Shown piece after piece: positions 27,147 to 36,813 of a DNA stretch of 64,000 nucleotides. Each line of letters begins with the position of its first letter. Within the stretch, counting starts at the first letter, position 1. The stretch covers positions 1-64,000 of the forward strand of contig AYTS01000168.1 of assembly GCA_002009475.1 (NCBI GenBank), written 5' to 3'. The notes beneath the pieces are model-generated. The model had not been told where the DNA came from. It was given only the letters and a program-made list of their open reading frames with translations, and searched no databases. The stretch is from Candidatus Brocadia carolinensis (GTDB lineage: Bacteria > Planctomycetota > Brocadiia > Brocadiales > Brocadiaceae). Position numbers and translations under genes: made by a program.

Positions 27147-28120
27147 GTATGCGCTTCCGGGTTTACACAATTATTCGGTCTTTGATTATGTAAGACGGCA
27201 ACAATATTCTCTGCCGCCATGACAGCCATTTTAGCGCGGGTTTCATTCGTTGCACTGCCAAGATGGGGAGCGAGCACCACATTATCCAGTTCTGCAAGTC
27301 CCGGCTTTAATTTGGGTTCTTCCTCATAGACATCGAGCCCTGCCCCTGCAATCTGCTTATTTCGTAAGGTATGTACCAAGGCCGCTTCATCAATTACGGC
27401 GCCCCTTCCGGTATTGATAAGATACGCCGTCCGCTTCATTAGGGAGAGTTCCTTTGCGCCGATCAGGTGTCTGGTCTTTTCAGAAAGCGGGGCATGAAGG
27501 GAAATGAAATCCGATTGCCTGAGTAACATCTCAAGATTCACCCTTTGAGCGCCGAGCATCTCTTCCAGGACAGCATTTCGGCTCTGTTGTGTCATATAAA
27601 GGACCCTCATATTCCATCCCCGCGACCGCATGGCCATTGCCGTTCCAATCCTTCCTGCGCCAATAATACCGAGGGTCTTTCCCACGAGGTCACCCCCAAG
27701 CAGCATCATGGGCGCCCAACCGGTAAATTTACCTGCACGGCTAAGCTTATCGCCCTCCACAATTCTCCGGGTTATGGAAAAGAGCAATGCCCAGGCCATA
27801 TCGGCGGTGCTGTCCGTCAACACACCGGGCGTATTCGTTACGACGATGCCCTTGGCGGTGGCAGCTTTGACATCGATATTGTCATACCCCACAGCATAAT
27901 TGGCAACAATCTTCAGATTTGCTGCCTCTTGCATCAAGCGTGCATCGATCCTGTCTGAGAGCATCGTGATGATTGCGTCTCTGCCCTTTGCCTCCTTCAG
28001 CAGCTCGTCATAGGTCAACAGCCTGTCATGCGGGTTTACCTCCACCTTTTGGCAAACCGTCTTGAGTATCTTAACACCTTCTTCAGGAATCTTTCGGGTA
28101 ATAAATACACTGAATGTCAT
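27143..28120 (-). CDS. D-2-hydroxyacid dehydrogenase (glyoxylate/hydroxypyruvate reductase-like)
   Basis: 325 residues. NAD-binding GKTLGIIGAGRIGTAMA (around 147-163), the catalytic Arg region LINTGRGAVIDE, the Glu in DVYEEEP and the His in LAPHLGSAT are all present. The ANYAVGYDNIDV segment places it close to glyoxylate reductase/D-glycerate dehydrogenase enzymes. It reduces a 2-keto acid with NAD(P)H; the exact substrate is inferred. It is translationally coupled to the GNAT gene downstream. Confidence 0.9.
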   Translation of the reverse strand: MTFSVFITRKIPEEGVKILKTVCQKVEVNPHDRLLTYDELLKEAKGRDAIITMLSDRIDARLMQEAANLKIVANYAVGYDNIDVKAATAKGIVVTNTPGVLTDSTADMAWALLFSITRRIVEGDKLSRAGKFTGWAPMMLLGGDLVGKTLGIIGAGRIGTAMAMRSRGWNMRVLYMTQQSRNAVLEEMLGAQRVNLEMLLRQSDFISLHAPLSEKTRHLIGAKELSLMKRTAYLINTGRGAVIDEAALVHTLRNKQIAGAGLDVYEEEPKLKPGLAELDNVVLAPHLGSATNETRAKMAVMAAENIVAVLHNQRPNNCVNPEAHT

Positions 28121-28143
28121 TTGTAATTTCCTTTAAGAACGAA

Positions 28144-28764
28144 TTATTTGCAGTACTCCCTGTATAAAATCATGTAATTTACAATAATTTTCTTCGCCTC
28201 CGGACGCAAGTCCTGTTTTATATCCGCATTTTGTAAGACCCGTTCTATGATTTTCCAGGCCTCACACCAATCCTGCTCAAAGGCTATTTGCGCCCTTACC
28301 AGGGCTAGCACCATCGAAACGGTAAAACTCTCTTTCATCATCCTCTGTGCCTCTTCAAGTAATACGATCGCATTTTCCGGATGAAAATAGTCATCCATTG
28401 CGACAAGATAACCCAGACAAAATATCTCATCAGCGCTGAGAAAATCCGTATCCAGCTCGGTAATTGACATATGGTATAATAACCCCAGATAATACGTATA
28501 GAGCTCTGCATTACTCTTTCCCTCAAACCGCCATGAAAGTGCATTAATTACGGCTGCTTTATGATCGATAGGATTTTCCGGGGATGATAGAAATTCAGCA
28601 ATTTCTACTCCCATTACGCCTTCCAGATGTGCCCTCTGAACCATTTTGACATCCTTATAGGCCTCATAAAAATCGGTAGCGGTAATTGGCGAATCGGCCT
28701 GGCTGGTTGCCGGAAATACAAACAACAATTTCAGTATAAAGACTGCTACTAATATTTTTTTCAT
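28144..28764 (-). CDS. Small exported protein of unknown function
   Basis: 206 residues. Signal peptide at 1-23 (KKILVAVFILKLLFVFPATSQA), so exported to the periplasm or beyond. The mature part is helical with TPR-like character (AINALSWRF..., ENAIVLLEEAQRMMKES, ALVRAQIAFEQDWCEAWKIIERVLQNAD). It has no recognised family. It lies between the type I restriction gene and the dehydrogenase, all on the minus strand. Confidence 0.7.
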   Translation of the reverse strand: MKKILVAVFILKLLFVFPATSQADSPITATDFYEAYKDVKMVQRAHLEGVMGVEIAEFLSSPENPIDHKAAVINALSWRFEGKSNAELYTYYLGLLYHMSITELDTDFLSADEIFCLGYLVAMDDYFHPENAIVLLEEAQRMMKESFTVSMVLALVRAQIAFEQDWCEAWKIIERVLQNADIKQDLRPEAKKIIVNYMILYREYCK

Positions 28765-28811
28765 CTCAAATCTTTCCTCATTTTGCTGTTAAAAAAATAA
28801 CACCTCTGTTT

Positions 28812-31766
28812 TTAAGCCGTCTGCTTTTTGTAGGTGACATTGAAAATGCTATCACTGAGCCATTTCTTAAAACCCGGATTATCCATAAATTGCTTAAATA
28901 ATTCCGTATGATCGGATAGTAACTCAATAATTACCTTTTCCAACGCCTTATCATGCTCTATCCTTGCATTCTGCTCATCCGATTGCCTGATTGCATTCTG
29001 ATACGCCTTATCGGCAGCCACCTTTGCAGGGATTTCATCGCTGATTACCTTCCTTATTTTATCGGCATCCTTCCAATCAATGTTGCCAAACTGGTCATTA
29101 AAGGTCTTGATGATGTTGCTCAAATAATCCATTTCAGCCTCTACAATGCGCCCGTCTCCGCTTGTTGGAATCGGGCCAATTTCTGCATCTTCATCGGGGA
29201 GGGAAATGGTCCGGGTAGCCTTTACTTCTACACGATAGCTATCCATATCAATCGTTTCAAGAATCCCCTTCGACAAGTCTTCTTCTAACGGCGCCGGGAG
29301 CTTTGGAATCAGGAAATTCAGGAAAATTGATAATTTTTCCCACTCAGCGTTCGTGTACGGTAAAATTGATGACAAAAAACTATAGGTGCGGACGAATGCC
29401 TTTGCCTTGCCTTTGAAATCAACCTGTCCATCTTCATCAAGCTCAGATTTATAAGTAGCTACACATGCATCGAGTATGGGGTCTAACTGATCACGATCAG
29501 CCCCGTTGAGATAGAATGAAACCAATTCTTCAACCTGGTTCCAGCCGTAGACCTGATAGCCGTCTATATCAGCTTTCAAATTGTGAAGTTTATTTGGATC
29601 TGTTTCTTCGCTAAGTATCGTAGTACGATAGTAATCTGCAAACGCCTCTTGTATCGTATCGATATCATTCATGAAATCAAGCACAAATGTATCATACTTT
29701 TGGGGATGTGCGCGGTTTAATCGCGAGAGTGTTTGCACCGCCTTTATCCCGGAAAGTTGTTTATCCACGTACATGGTGTGTAACAGGGGCTCATCGTAAC
29801 CCGTCTGGAATTTATCTGCTACGATGAGAAAACGATAAGGGTCTTCCTGAATTTTCTCCGGAATCCTATTACTGGGGAAGCCATTGAGCGATGCCTCGGT
29901 TACTTTCTTGCCTCCGTACTCATGTTCTCCTGAGAACGCTACGATTGCCTCGCAAGAGCTCTTTCTTTCCTGTAAATAGTCCACAAAGGCGTGATAATAC
30001 TGGATTGCCCGTTCGATACCGCTGGTAACAACCATAGCCCGCGCCTGACCTCCGATCTTTCTGTGAGACAGGACGCATTCATGGAAATGGTCGATCATGA
30101 TCTCCGCTTTCTGGCGAATGGCGTGTTCATGTGATTCCACATACCTCCGAAGCTTTTTTTGCGCCTTTTTCGTATCAAACTCCGGATCGTCTCCAACGAT
30201 TTTCATCAGACGATAATAACTGTCCACCGGGGTATAACTTTTCAGTACATCGAGAATAAAACCCTCTTCAACAGCCTGTTTCATGGTGTAAATATGGAAA
30301 GGGCGATGCTTCACCTTATCCCCTTCGCGATATGGCGCGCCAAATATTTCCAACGTCTTGTTTTTAGGAGTTGCGGTAAAGGCGAAGTAGCTCGCGTTGG
30401 AGAGCATCTTCCGTGTTTCCATGATACGATTGATTTTGTCTTCTATAGTTTCATCACCTTCCGGGTCGTCACTCTCTGTTGGGTGCTCTGACAGCGCCAT
30501 GTGCATCTTCGTAGTCGTGCGTCCACCCTGACTTGAATGGGCTTCGTCAATAATAATTGCAAATTTACTGCTGCGGTGCTCATCGCCAATTTCATCCAAT
30601 ACGAAGGGAAACTTCTGAACGGTGGTAATAATAATCTTCTTACCGGATTTTAGATATTTGCGAAGGTCTCCCGACCGTTCAGCATGACCAACAGTGGCCG
30701 ATACCTGAGCAAACTGTTTGATGGTATCCTTAATCTGTTTATCAAGAATACGGCGGTCTGTAACAACAATCACCGAATTAAAAACAAGATGATCATCTTT
30801 TTTCAATCCAATCACTTGATGGGTAAACCATGCAATGGAATTACTTTTTCCGCTGCCTGCCGAGTGCTGGATTAAATACCTTTTCCCTACGCTATGTATG
30901 CAGGCATCAGCAAGCAGTTTTTGCACCACGTCCAGTTGATGATATCTTGGGAAAATTTGCTTACGCCTTTTCAGTCCTTTGTCATCTTTTTCTTCTATAA
31001 TCTGTGCGTAGTTTTCGATAATATTCGATAAACTGTGTTTTGTAAGCATCTGTTTCCAGAGATAGTCCGTTTGCAAACCATTCGGATTCGGCGGATTTCC
31101 GGCCCCGTCATTCCACCCCTTATTGAAGGGCAGGAACCATGAGCTCTTACCTTTCAGGTGGGTGCACATGCGCACCTCGTGATCATCCACGGCAAAATGC
31201 ACCATACAACGGCCAAACTGGAAGACCAGTTCCCGCGGATCACGGTCACGTCTGTATTGCTGAACCGCATCCGCAACCGTCTGCTTGGTAAGCTTGTTCT
31301 TCAGTTCAAACGTGGCAACCGGAAGTCCGTTGATGAAGATAGCCAAATCAAGGGCCATCCTTGTTTCGTCCTTGCTGTAATGTAGCTGGCGTGTAACGCT
31401 AAACACATTCGCCTGGAAAAGCGCTACTGCTTTCGTATTCCCTGGCGTGGGAGCGCCATAAAACATATCCACGGAAACCGGCCCGTGTTTAACGCCTTTC
31501 CGGAGGACGTCAATCACGCCGCGTTTGGCAATCTCGCCCTGGAGACGATTGAAAAACCGCTGTCGCTTAGGTCCATCCTCATGGAGACCAAGCGGTTCAA
31601 CGACTGTGGGCTGTGTGTCATTCAGGAACGCACACAGCTTTGTAAGGTCAATAGCGTGCTCCCGGTCGTAGCCATCGTTTGTCCCCTGCTGGTAACCAGC
31701 CTCGTTTACCAGTGATTCGACGATAATGGTTTCCAGTCCCTTTTCGCTGGTATCAGTCGTTTGCAT
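28812..31766 (-). CDS. hsdR: Type I restriction enzyme, R subunit (HsdR)
   Basis: 984 residues. An N-terminal PD-(D/E)xK-type nuclease domain (MALDLAIFINGLPVATFELKN) precedes the SF2 motor: motif I HSAGSGKSNS, DEAH box IIIDEAHSSQGG, FTATPKNKT and, in RecA-like domain 2, KFQTGYDEPLL and LSRLNRAHP. The C-terminal helical part would contact the methylase core. HsdR translocates DNA and cleaves unmethylated targets as part of the HsdR2M2S1 complex. Its start overlaps hsdS by 14 bases. The length and all motifs are intact, so restriction could be active if hsdM is. Confidence 0.95.
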   Translation of the reverse strand: MQTTDTSEKGLETIIVESLVNEAGYQQGTNDGYDREHAIDLTKLCAFLNDTQPTVVEPLGLHEDGPKRQRFFNRLQGEIAKRGVIDVLRKGVKHGPVSVDMFYGAPTPGNTKAVALFQANVFSVTRQLHYSKDETRMALDLAIFINGLPVATFELKNKLTKQTVADAVQQYRRDRDPRELVFQFGRCMVHFAVDDHEVRMCTHLKGKSSWFLPFNKGWNDGAGNPPNPNGLQTDYLWKQMLTKHSLSNIIENYAQIIEEKDDKGLKRRKQIFPRYHQLDVVQKLLADACIHSVGKRYLIQHSAGSGKSNSIAWFTHQVIGLKKDDHLVFNSVIVVTDRRILDKQIKDTIKQFAQVSATVGHAERSGDLRKYLKSGKKIIITTVQKFPFVLDEIGDEHRSSKFAIIIDEAHSSQGGRTTTKMHMALSEHPTESDDPEGDETIEDKINRIMETRKMLSNASYFAFTATPKNKTLEIFGAPYREGDKVKHRPFHIYTMKQAVEEGFILDVLKSYTPVDSYYRLMKIVGDDPEFDTKKAQKKLRRYVESHEHAIRQKAEIMIDHFHECVLSHRKIGGQARAMVVTSGIERAIQYYHAFVDYLQERKSSCEAIVAFSGEHEYGGKKVTEASLNGFPSNRIPEKIQEDPYRFLIVADKFQTGYDEPLLHTMYVDKQLSGIKAVQTLSRLNRAHPQKYDTFVLDFMNDIDTIQEAFADYYRTTILSEETDPNKLHNLKADIDGYQVYGWNQVEELVSFYLNGADRDQLDPILDACVATYKSELDEDGQVDFKGKAKAFVRTYSFLSSILPYTNAEWEKLSIFLNFLIPKLPAPLEEDLSKGILETIDMDSYRVEVKATRTISLPDEDAEIGPIPTSGDGRIVEAEMDYLSNIIKTFNDQFGNIDWKDADKIRKVISDEIPAKVAADKAYQNAIRQSDEQNARIEHDKALEKVIIELLSDHTELFKQFMDNPGFKKWLSDSIFNVTYKKQTA

Positions 31767-33165
31767 CCAGCGCCTCCGCGGTTTCTTTTATTTCTTCGCC
31801 TTCTTGCAATGCCTCTTGAACATCAGTATCCTCAAGCCCCTCTAATTCTTCGCTATTTCCAATAGGTATTCCCCGAACATCCACCTTGCCCGTTACCACA
31901 TCGGCAATAAGACGAGTGCGATATTCGCGGATAAGATCGATTTCACGCAGGGCTCGACGAATAGCCGTATCAATAGAGGTAGATTCTTGTTCTATTTTCT
32001 CTGCAATTAAACGTTGCTCATCATAACTTGTTGGCATAGCAATATGGAGTGCGCCAAGTCGTGTTTCTGCTATTGCAGGATATGCAATACCAACAGAAAA
32101 AGCAGTTACTTTATCAATAAAAGAATCACCTTGAATTACATAGCTTAGAAACTTCGGATATGATCCTTTATTTGGAGTTAAGGTTGCAAAACCAGTTGAA
32201 GCTACAAGATTTTCTAAGTCCTCTTCAACAAAATAGATTGCTTTTAAGTAAGTTCTAACGGTCGAAATAATAGTATCTCCCTTACGCAATATTCTTCGAG
32301 CACGTGATGGAGCATTTCTAAATTTAATGCTTTCGGGATTTTTAACTAAATATCCCGTTGATACTGAACTGATATCGAGATACTTAATTTCATATTCAGG
32401 AGCAGTTGACTCTGGTAATACTCGCTCATTTATCTTAACCCACCTCTTGAGTGGCAATACATCCCAATGCTCTGGAATATCCCCCATCCATTCCACACCC
32501 GATGGCTTGAGCCGGACGTTGGGATTGATTCCTCGTGTCACTGCATGGTTGATGATGGCTTGCTTTTGTTCATTAAGAAGTTTTATTAATTGCTGCTTAT
32601 TGCGGATAAAGCGATTTATTTGTTTTGCCTTAGCATCAAGAAAATTAACGATGTCAACTTGTTCATTTTGAGGAGGAACTGGAATATATTGCTTAGCAAA
32701 TGTCTCAAAGCGAAAGTCAGTTGATCTTTCTCGAATTCCTCGAGCCAGCGAAAGAATAAATCTCGTTCTGGCCATCTCACGCAAAATATAGGCGTAATAA
32801 TATGTGCTGAAATTGCCCCTTGATTGGCAAATAACATAAACAGGTGTGCATTTCCCATCAGAATCTGAGACACCAATTGCACCTGCAAAGGCATCCATTG
32901 CATGTATTACAAGGTCTCCTTTACGAACTCCTTGGTACCCTATTTCTTTTATTGACTCAGTAAATCCCCGTAAACGTCTATTTTTTCTCAAAGTTACTGT
33001 CCCATCTCGGAAACATGTCACTACTTCATCTTCTGGGCTTACATCACGCTCTACTTTATTGAATAAACACTTTGCTCTACAAATCTTCCAATGAGCTGGA
33101 ATCTTCCCAAGCCAGGGCAAACCAGCATCTTTATATTCAGGATAAGGCTTCAGCTTTTGACTCAT
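31753..33165 (-). CDS. hsdS: Type I restriction-modification specificity subunit (HsdS)
   Basis: 470 residues with two target recognition domains in tandem. Domain 1 spans roughly 1-150 (beginning YKDAGLPWLGKIPAHW) and domain 2 roughly 215-390 (beginning GVEWMGDIPEHWDVLPLK). Each is followed by a conserved helical spacer: NKQQLIKLLNEQKQAIINHAVTRG between them and REIDLIREYRTRLIADVVTGKVDV at the end. The two half-sites of the bipartite target cannot be predicted. An acidic C-terminal tail (EELEGLEDTD) is present. hsdM should be directly upstream but a transposase element lies between. Confidence 0.94.
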   Translation of the reverse strand: MSQKLKPYPEYKDAGLPWLGKIPAHWKICRAKCLFNKVERDVSPEDEVVTCFRDGTVTLRKNRRLRGFTESIKEIGYQGVRKGDLVIHAMDAFAGAIGVSDSDGKCTPVYVICQSRGNFSTYYYAYILREMARTRFILSLARGIRERSTDFRFETFAKQYIPVPPQNEQVDIVNFLDAKAKQINRFIRNKQQLIKLLNEQKQAIINHAVTRGINPNVRLKPSGVEWMGDIPEHWDVLPLKRWVKINERVLPESTAPEYEIKYLDISSVSTGYLVKNPESIKFRNAPSRARRILRKGDTIISTVRTYLKAIYFVEEDLENLVASTGFATLTPNKGSYPKFLSYVIQGDSFIDKVTAFSVGIAYPAIAETRLGALHIAMPTSYDEQRLIAEKIEQESTSIDTAIRRALREIDLIREYRTRLIADVVTGKVDVRGIPIGNSEELEGLEDTDVQEALQEGEEIKETAEALDAND

Positions 33166-33289
33166 CTGTTTTCCGTAATTATTTTAAATGTTAAAGAAGT
33201 CTAAACCTGAACGAGTCAGGAAAAGAAAGTCTTTCGGTTCCTCACACGAAGCCACAAAGAATTAAGGCATAAATGCAAAACCACCGATT

Positions 33290-33480
33290 GTCAACCAACG
33301 GTTTTTAATCCCGAAGGGATGATATTGTTATAGTAATATCATCATGCGATGGATTCTAACCCCGAAGGGGTGATATATCCTTATCATTGCCATGATATTT
33401 CACCCCTTCAGGGTTGGGTGATGTATTACGGTTTTTTTCCTATAATCATATCATCCCTTCTTCACATTCCAACCTTCAAA
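33290..33480. repeat. Palindromic repeats of the CCCGAAGGG type
   Basis: Repeated units with AATCCCGAAGGGATGATAT and AACCCCGAAGGGGTGATAT plus an inverted counterpart (TTTCACCCCTTCAGGGTTG) around 33300-33420. A related unit is at 39252-39350. It is part of the REP-like material around the RAYT transposase. The 420-bp gap between hsdS and the transposase holds no gene. Confidence 0.7.
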
Positions 33481-33506
33481 ACTGAGGCCTGAAAGGCCGT
33501 TAGGAT

Positions 33507-34111
33507 ATAGCAGGGGGTAAAGCCCCCTGACCTTGAATAACAAAAACAATAAGCCCCAAAGGGGCGAAAGGACATCTTCTTATCTCTTATCTCCAGATAT
33601 AATTTTCATCGTATTCGATGCCATGCCTGTTAAGAAACTCGACAAATTCCTCTTGAAATGATTTTTTGCGATGATGCTCCTGTTGGTTTCGGATATATTG
33701 AATTACCGTATCTTCTGCTGACTTGCTTACGGAGAATGCACCATACCCATCCTGCCATCCAAATTTATCTTTGTTTGGAAACGAATCGTGAACCCATTTC
33801 GAGGAATTTGTCTTTACAATCTCCATAAATTTCGAAACAGAAACGGTCTTGGGCATATACGCATAAAAATGGATATGCTCTGGCATAGAGTTAATTTCAA
33901 TGAGTTTTCCACCAAGCTCTCTGATTATGCCACCAATATATGAGAAAAGCCTTTCATGAATGGTATTATCTAACAAGGGAACTCTGTTTTTTGTGCTAAA
34001 CACAAAATGCATCCCTATAAACGTGAATGTGCCAGCCACGTGAATTCCTTTCGCCCTTCCAGGGCTAACTAATGTATTATTCATTTTTCAGGGGGCTTCA
34101 CCCCCTGCTAT
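33507..34111 (-). mobile_element. RAYT transposase flanked by inverted REP hairpins
   Basis: About 605 bp. The outer ends, 33507-33530 and 34088-34111, are inverted copies matching 23 of 24 bases, each itself a hairpin (CAGGGGG / CCCCCTG). Inner inverted copies of an AGCCCC-x-x-x-GGGGCGAAAGGA motif lie at 33552-33572 and 34046-34066 (18/21), hugging the gene. This is the architecture of a REP-associated tyrosine transposase locus. It separates hsdM from hsdS. Confidence 0.85.
33587..34039 (-). CDS. REP-associated tyrosine transposase (IS200-like Y1 family)
   Basis: 150 residues of the Y1/HUH transposase superfamily. The His-x-His metal motif is PEHIHFYAY, and the nucleophile is the Tyr in VIQYIRNQQEHH. 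Other family landmarks are HFVFSTKNRVPLL near the start, WQDGYGAFSVS, and KSFQEEF near the end. It nicks and joins single-stranded DNA at hairpins; RAYTs act on REP palindromes. The frame is open to 34084, but that part is translated from the flanking REP sequence, so I chose GTG 34039 near AGTFTFIGMHF. All catalytic residues are intact. Confidence 0.88.
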   Translation of the reverse strand: MAGTFTFIGMHFVFSTKNRVPLLDNTIHERLFSYIGGIIRELGGKLIEINSMPEHIHFYAYMPKTVSVSKFMEIVKTNSSKWVHDSFPNKDKFGWQDGYGAFSVSKSAEDTVIQYIRNQQEHHRKKSFQEEFVEFLNRHGIEYDENYIWR

Positions 34112-34143
34112 ACACTGTCTGCCCTTCGGGCATAAAGAGTAAT

Positions 34144-36266
34144 TTATTCCAGTATATCTTCCAGCAATCCCTCTGTCTCACGCTCAAGGGCAAGTATATC
34201 TGCCTTAATCTCCTCCAGAGTTCGCATCGGCTCTGGTTTGTAAAAATATCGGGTAAATGATATTTCATAACCAATTTGTGTCTTTGACTCGTCAATCCAT
34301 GCGTCCGGCACATAGGGAATAACTTCACGCTTAAAAAACGACTCAATGCCGCCATCTTCGAGCAGTGGTACTTGTTCAGTGTCGCGAAGTTCAGGGTCTG
34401 GCTCATATTCGATTACACATTTCTTGCCTTCGATTTCCCTTTCATACCTGCCGTACAAGGGATTTGCCCTGACCTTGCCTGGCTTATGGACTTTGCTGAT
34501 GACTGGCTGGGCCGTTTCATCCTTGTGTCCCAGTGATGCCTGTAAGAATTTGACGCGCTGCGGTGTCAATTTCACGCTATTTTCTTTCTCATCAGTCTCT
34601 ACCGCCGTCAGAAAGGCATTGAAATCCAAATGAGGACCAGGCCCGATTTTCTTTGCAACGCTTTCAATCACACCAATAAGCGCATCTTCTTTTTCTTTCT
34701 TGCATACCTGCCGAAAACTCCCCAAAAATGCTTCAGACAGGTCAACACGAAGACGCAGGGGACGCTCAACCGTTATCTTCCAGTATCCAAATGCCTCGTT
34801 GGGAAGGCATTTTGATTGTTCATTTTCTTCGAAAGAAATGACGAGATCGCAAATCTTCCTGATATGTTCACCTGAAAATTCGCAGTTCTTTTTGCCAAGA
34901 TTTTTGCGCAAAGAGGTATACCATTTTGTGGCATCAATAAGTTGAACCTTACCCTTGCGATGTTCCGGCTTACGATTGGTTAAGAGCCAGATATATGTGG
35001 CTATACCCGTGTTGTAAAACATGTTTTCAGGTAATGCAATAATTGCCTCCAGCCAGTCGTTTTCGATAATCCATCGGCGTATATTACTTTCACCCTGACC
35101 TGCATCACCGGTAAAAAGCGAGGAACCGTTATGCACTTCGGCAATCCGGCTGCCCAGCCGGGTCTTGTGCTTCATCTTGCTCAACTTGTTTACCAGGAAC
35201 ATGAGCTGCCCATCGCTGGACCGAGGGATCATCCTGAATTCCGGGTCTCCGTCATGTTCAACAATAAACCGGGGATCTTTGATATCCCCTTTTCCACCCA
35301 TGCGTTCAAGATCGGTCTTCCAACTCTTCCCATACGGTGGATTGGAGAGCATGAAATCAAACTCATGCGAAGGAAACGCATCGGTTGATAATGTCGAGCC
35401 GAACTTTATGTTTTCTATAGCCTCGCCTTCGCCCTTGAGCAGGAGGTCAGCCTTGGCGATTGCGTAGGTTTCGGCATTAATTTCCTGTCCGAACAGGTGA
35501 ATGGCTACATCCTTTCCATGTGCCTTTGCCAGTTCGAAGAGTGTTTCCTCAGCAACGGTCAGCATACCGCCCGTTCCACTGGCGCCGTCATAAACTAAAT
35601 ACGTGGTTGATTCAATCTGATCTGAAACAGGAAGGAAGATGAGATTCGCCATTAACTTTACCACGTCGCGCGGCGTGAAATGTTCGCCGGCCTCTTCGTT
35701 ATTCTCTTCACTAAATCTGCGTATGAGTTCTTCAAAGATAGTGCCCATCGCATGATTATCAAGGGCTGGCAATCTGATATTCCCGTTTGCATCATAAACA
35801 GGATTCGGACTCAGGTTCATAGCAGTGTCGAGATACTTCTCAATAACATGTCCAAGGATATCGGCTTCTATCATAGTTGGAATCTGATTGCGGAATTTGA
35901 ACTTATCAAGAATCTCTTGCACGTTTGGTGAGAAACCTTCGAGATAAGCTTCAAAGTCGGCCTTCAATTGCTGCTGTTTTGTTCGTGAACGTAAATCATG
36001 GAGGGTAAACGGTGAAGTGTTATAGAAAGCCTGGCCGGATGCCTTGCAAAGGGCCGCATGTTGATTAGAGATTCCTGCATCATCAAGTTGTTTCTTCATC
36101 CTGAGAACGGCTTCCTTTGTTGGCTCAAGAACGGCGTCAAGCTTCGAATAACGGTCATCGGTAGAATTACATCCCGATATTTCCCCCGGACATAGACATC
36201 CCGAAGCACATCATCAGCAATTCCCCAAATGAAATTAACGATTGCAGTATGCTGGTTATGATTCAT
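34144..36266 (-). CDS. hsdM: Type I restriction-modification methylase subunit (HsdM), frameshifted
   Basis: The restored protein is about 707 residues. The N-terminal helical domain starts MNHNQHTAIVNFIWGIADD at ATG 36266 (ribosome site AAGGATGGG). One missing base near 36141-36146 must be added to read VIRRLDAVLEPT and join the main frame. The catalytic part has the SAM motif YDGASGTGGML and the adenine methylase motif IV NPPYGKSW, with GEHFTPRDVVKLM before them. HsdM makes N6-methyladenine at sites chosen by HsdS and is required for restriction too. The extended C-terminus (around 480-707) is longer than in classical HsdM. The intact start and conserved frame suggest an assembly indel or a very recent lesion. 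Confidence 0.92.
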
Positions 36267-36813
36267 ATCCCATCCTTATTCTTTTTACAAAGCCCAAAGG
36301 GCTTTCCTATGAGGGCCCAGGGTAATTTTTACCCTGGGACAATGAAAAAACAAAAGAATTAACCCTGAAAGAGTGATATAAAGTCACATTAATCCCATAG
36401 GTACCGTTCACCATATTGAATATGGTATTTATGCAAAAACATCAGAAATTCCTCCTGAAAGCTTTTGTTTCTGCAGGCTTTATCCCGAAACAATTATTAT
36501 GACAATAAAAACACCTTGCACGAAGAAGCGAGAGGCATTAATTATCCATTTTATATCTTAACCGATTTTTATTGTCAAGGAGTATAATGATTTATAAAAT
36601 TAGCCAGGAATGGATATATGTGTACGCGAAATTTATAAAACTAAAAAGAAAACTAACCGCGGATGGACATGGAGGTACACAAAGATTTCAGCTAAACGTG
36701 ATGTTGGGAGGTTGCGGTATTCAGATACCAAATTTCCCAAGTTTCTGAATTCTCACCTTCTTGCCTTTCCTCTGCGATTTTTACGTCTTTGCAGTGAATT
36801 TTTCCTATAATCT
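36267..36813. repeat. REP-like repeats upstream of hsdM
   Basis: Contains AAAGCCCAAAGGGCTTT (around 36284) and a hairpin GGGCCCAGGGTAA-TTTT-TACCCTGGG (around 36306-36340). A transposase relic (36389-36475) follows. Farther on, the 36640-36780 part is a low-complexity intergenic sequence (CGCGGATGGACATGG...) with an ORF I do not believe. Confidence 0.6.
36389..36475 (-). pseudogene. C-terminal relic of a second RAYT transposase
   Basis: On the minus strand this reads RNKSFQEEFLMFLHKY, then YLWD and a stop. This parallels the C-terminus of the intact transposase at 33587 (KSFQEEFVEFLNRHG ... YIWR). Upstream codons are soon closed by a stop. Adjacent REP-like hairpins support a decayed RAYT locus. 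Confidence 0.75.

Noticed and set aside
36610-36810. 66-residue plus-strand ORF
   Set aside because: It is translated from a common low-complexity intergenic sequence and shows no domain.
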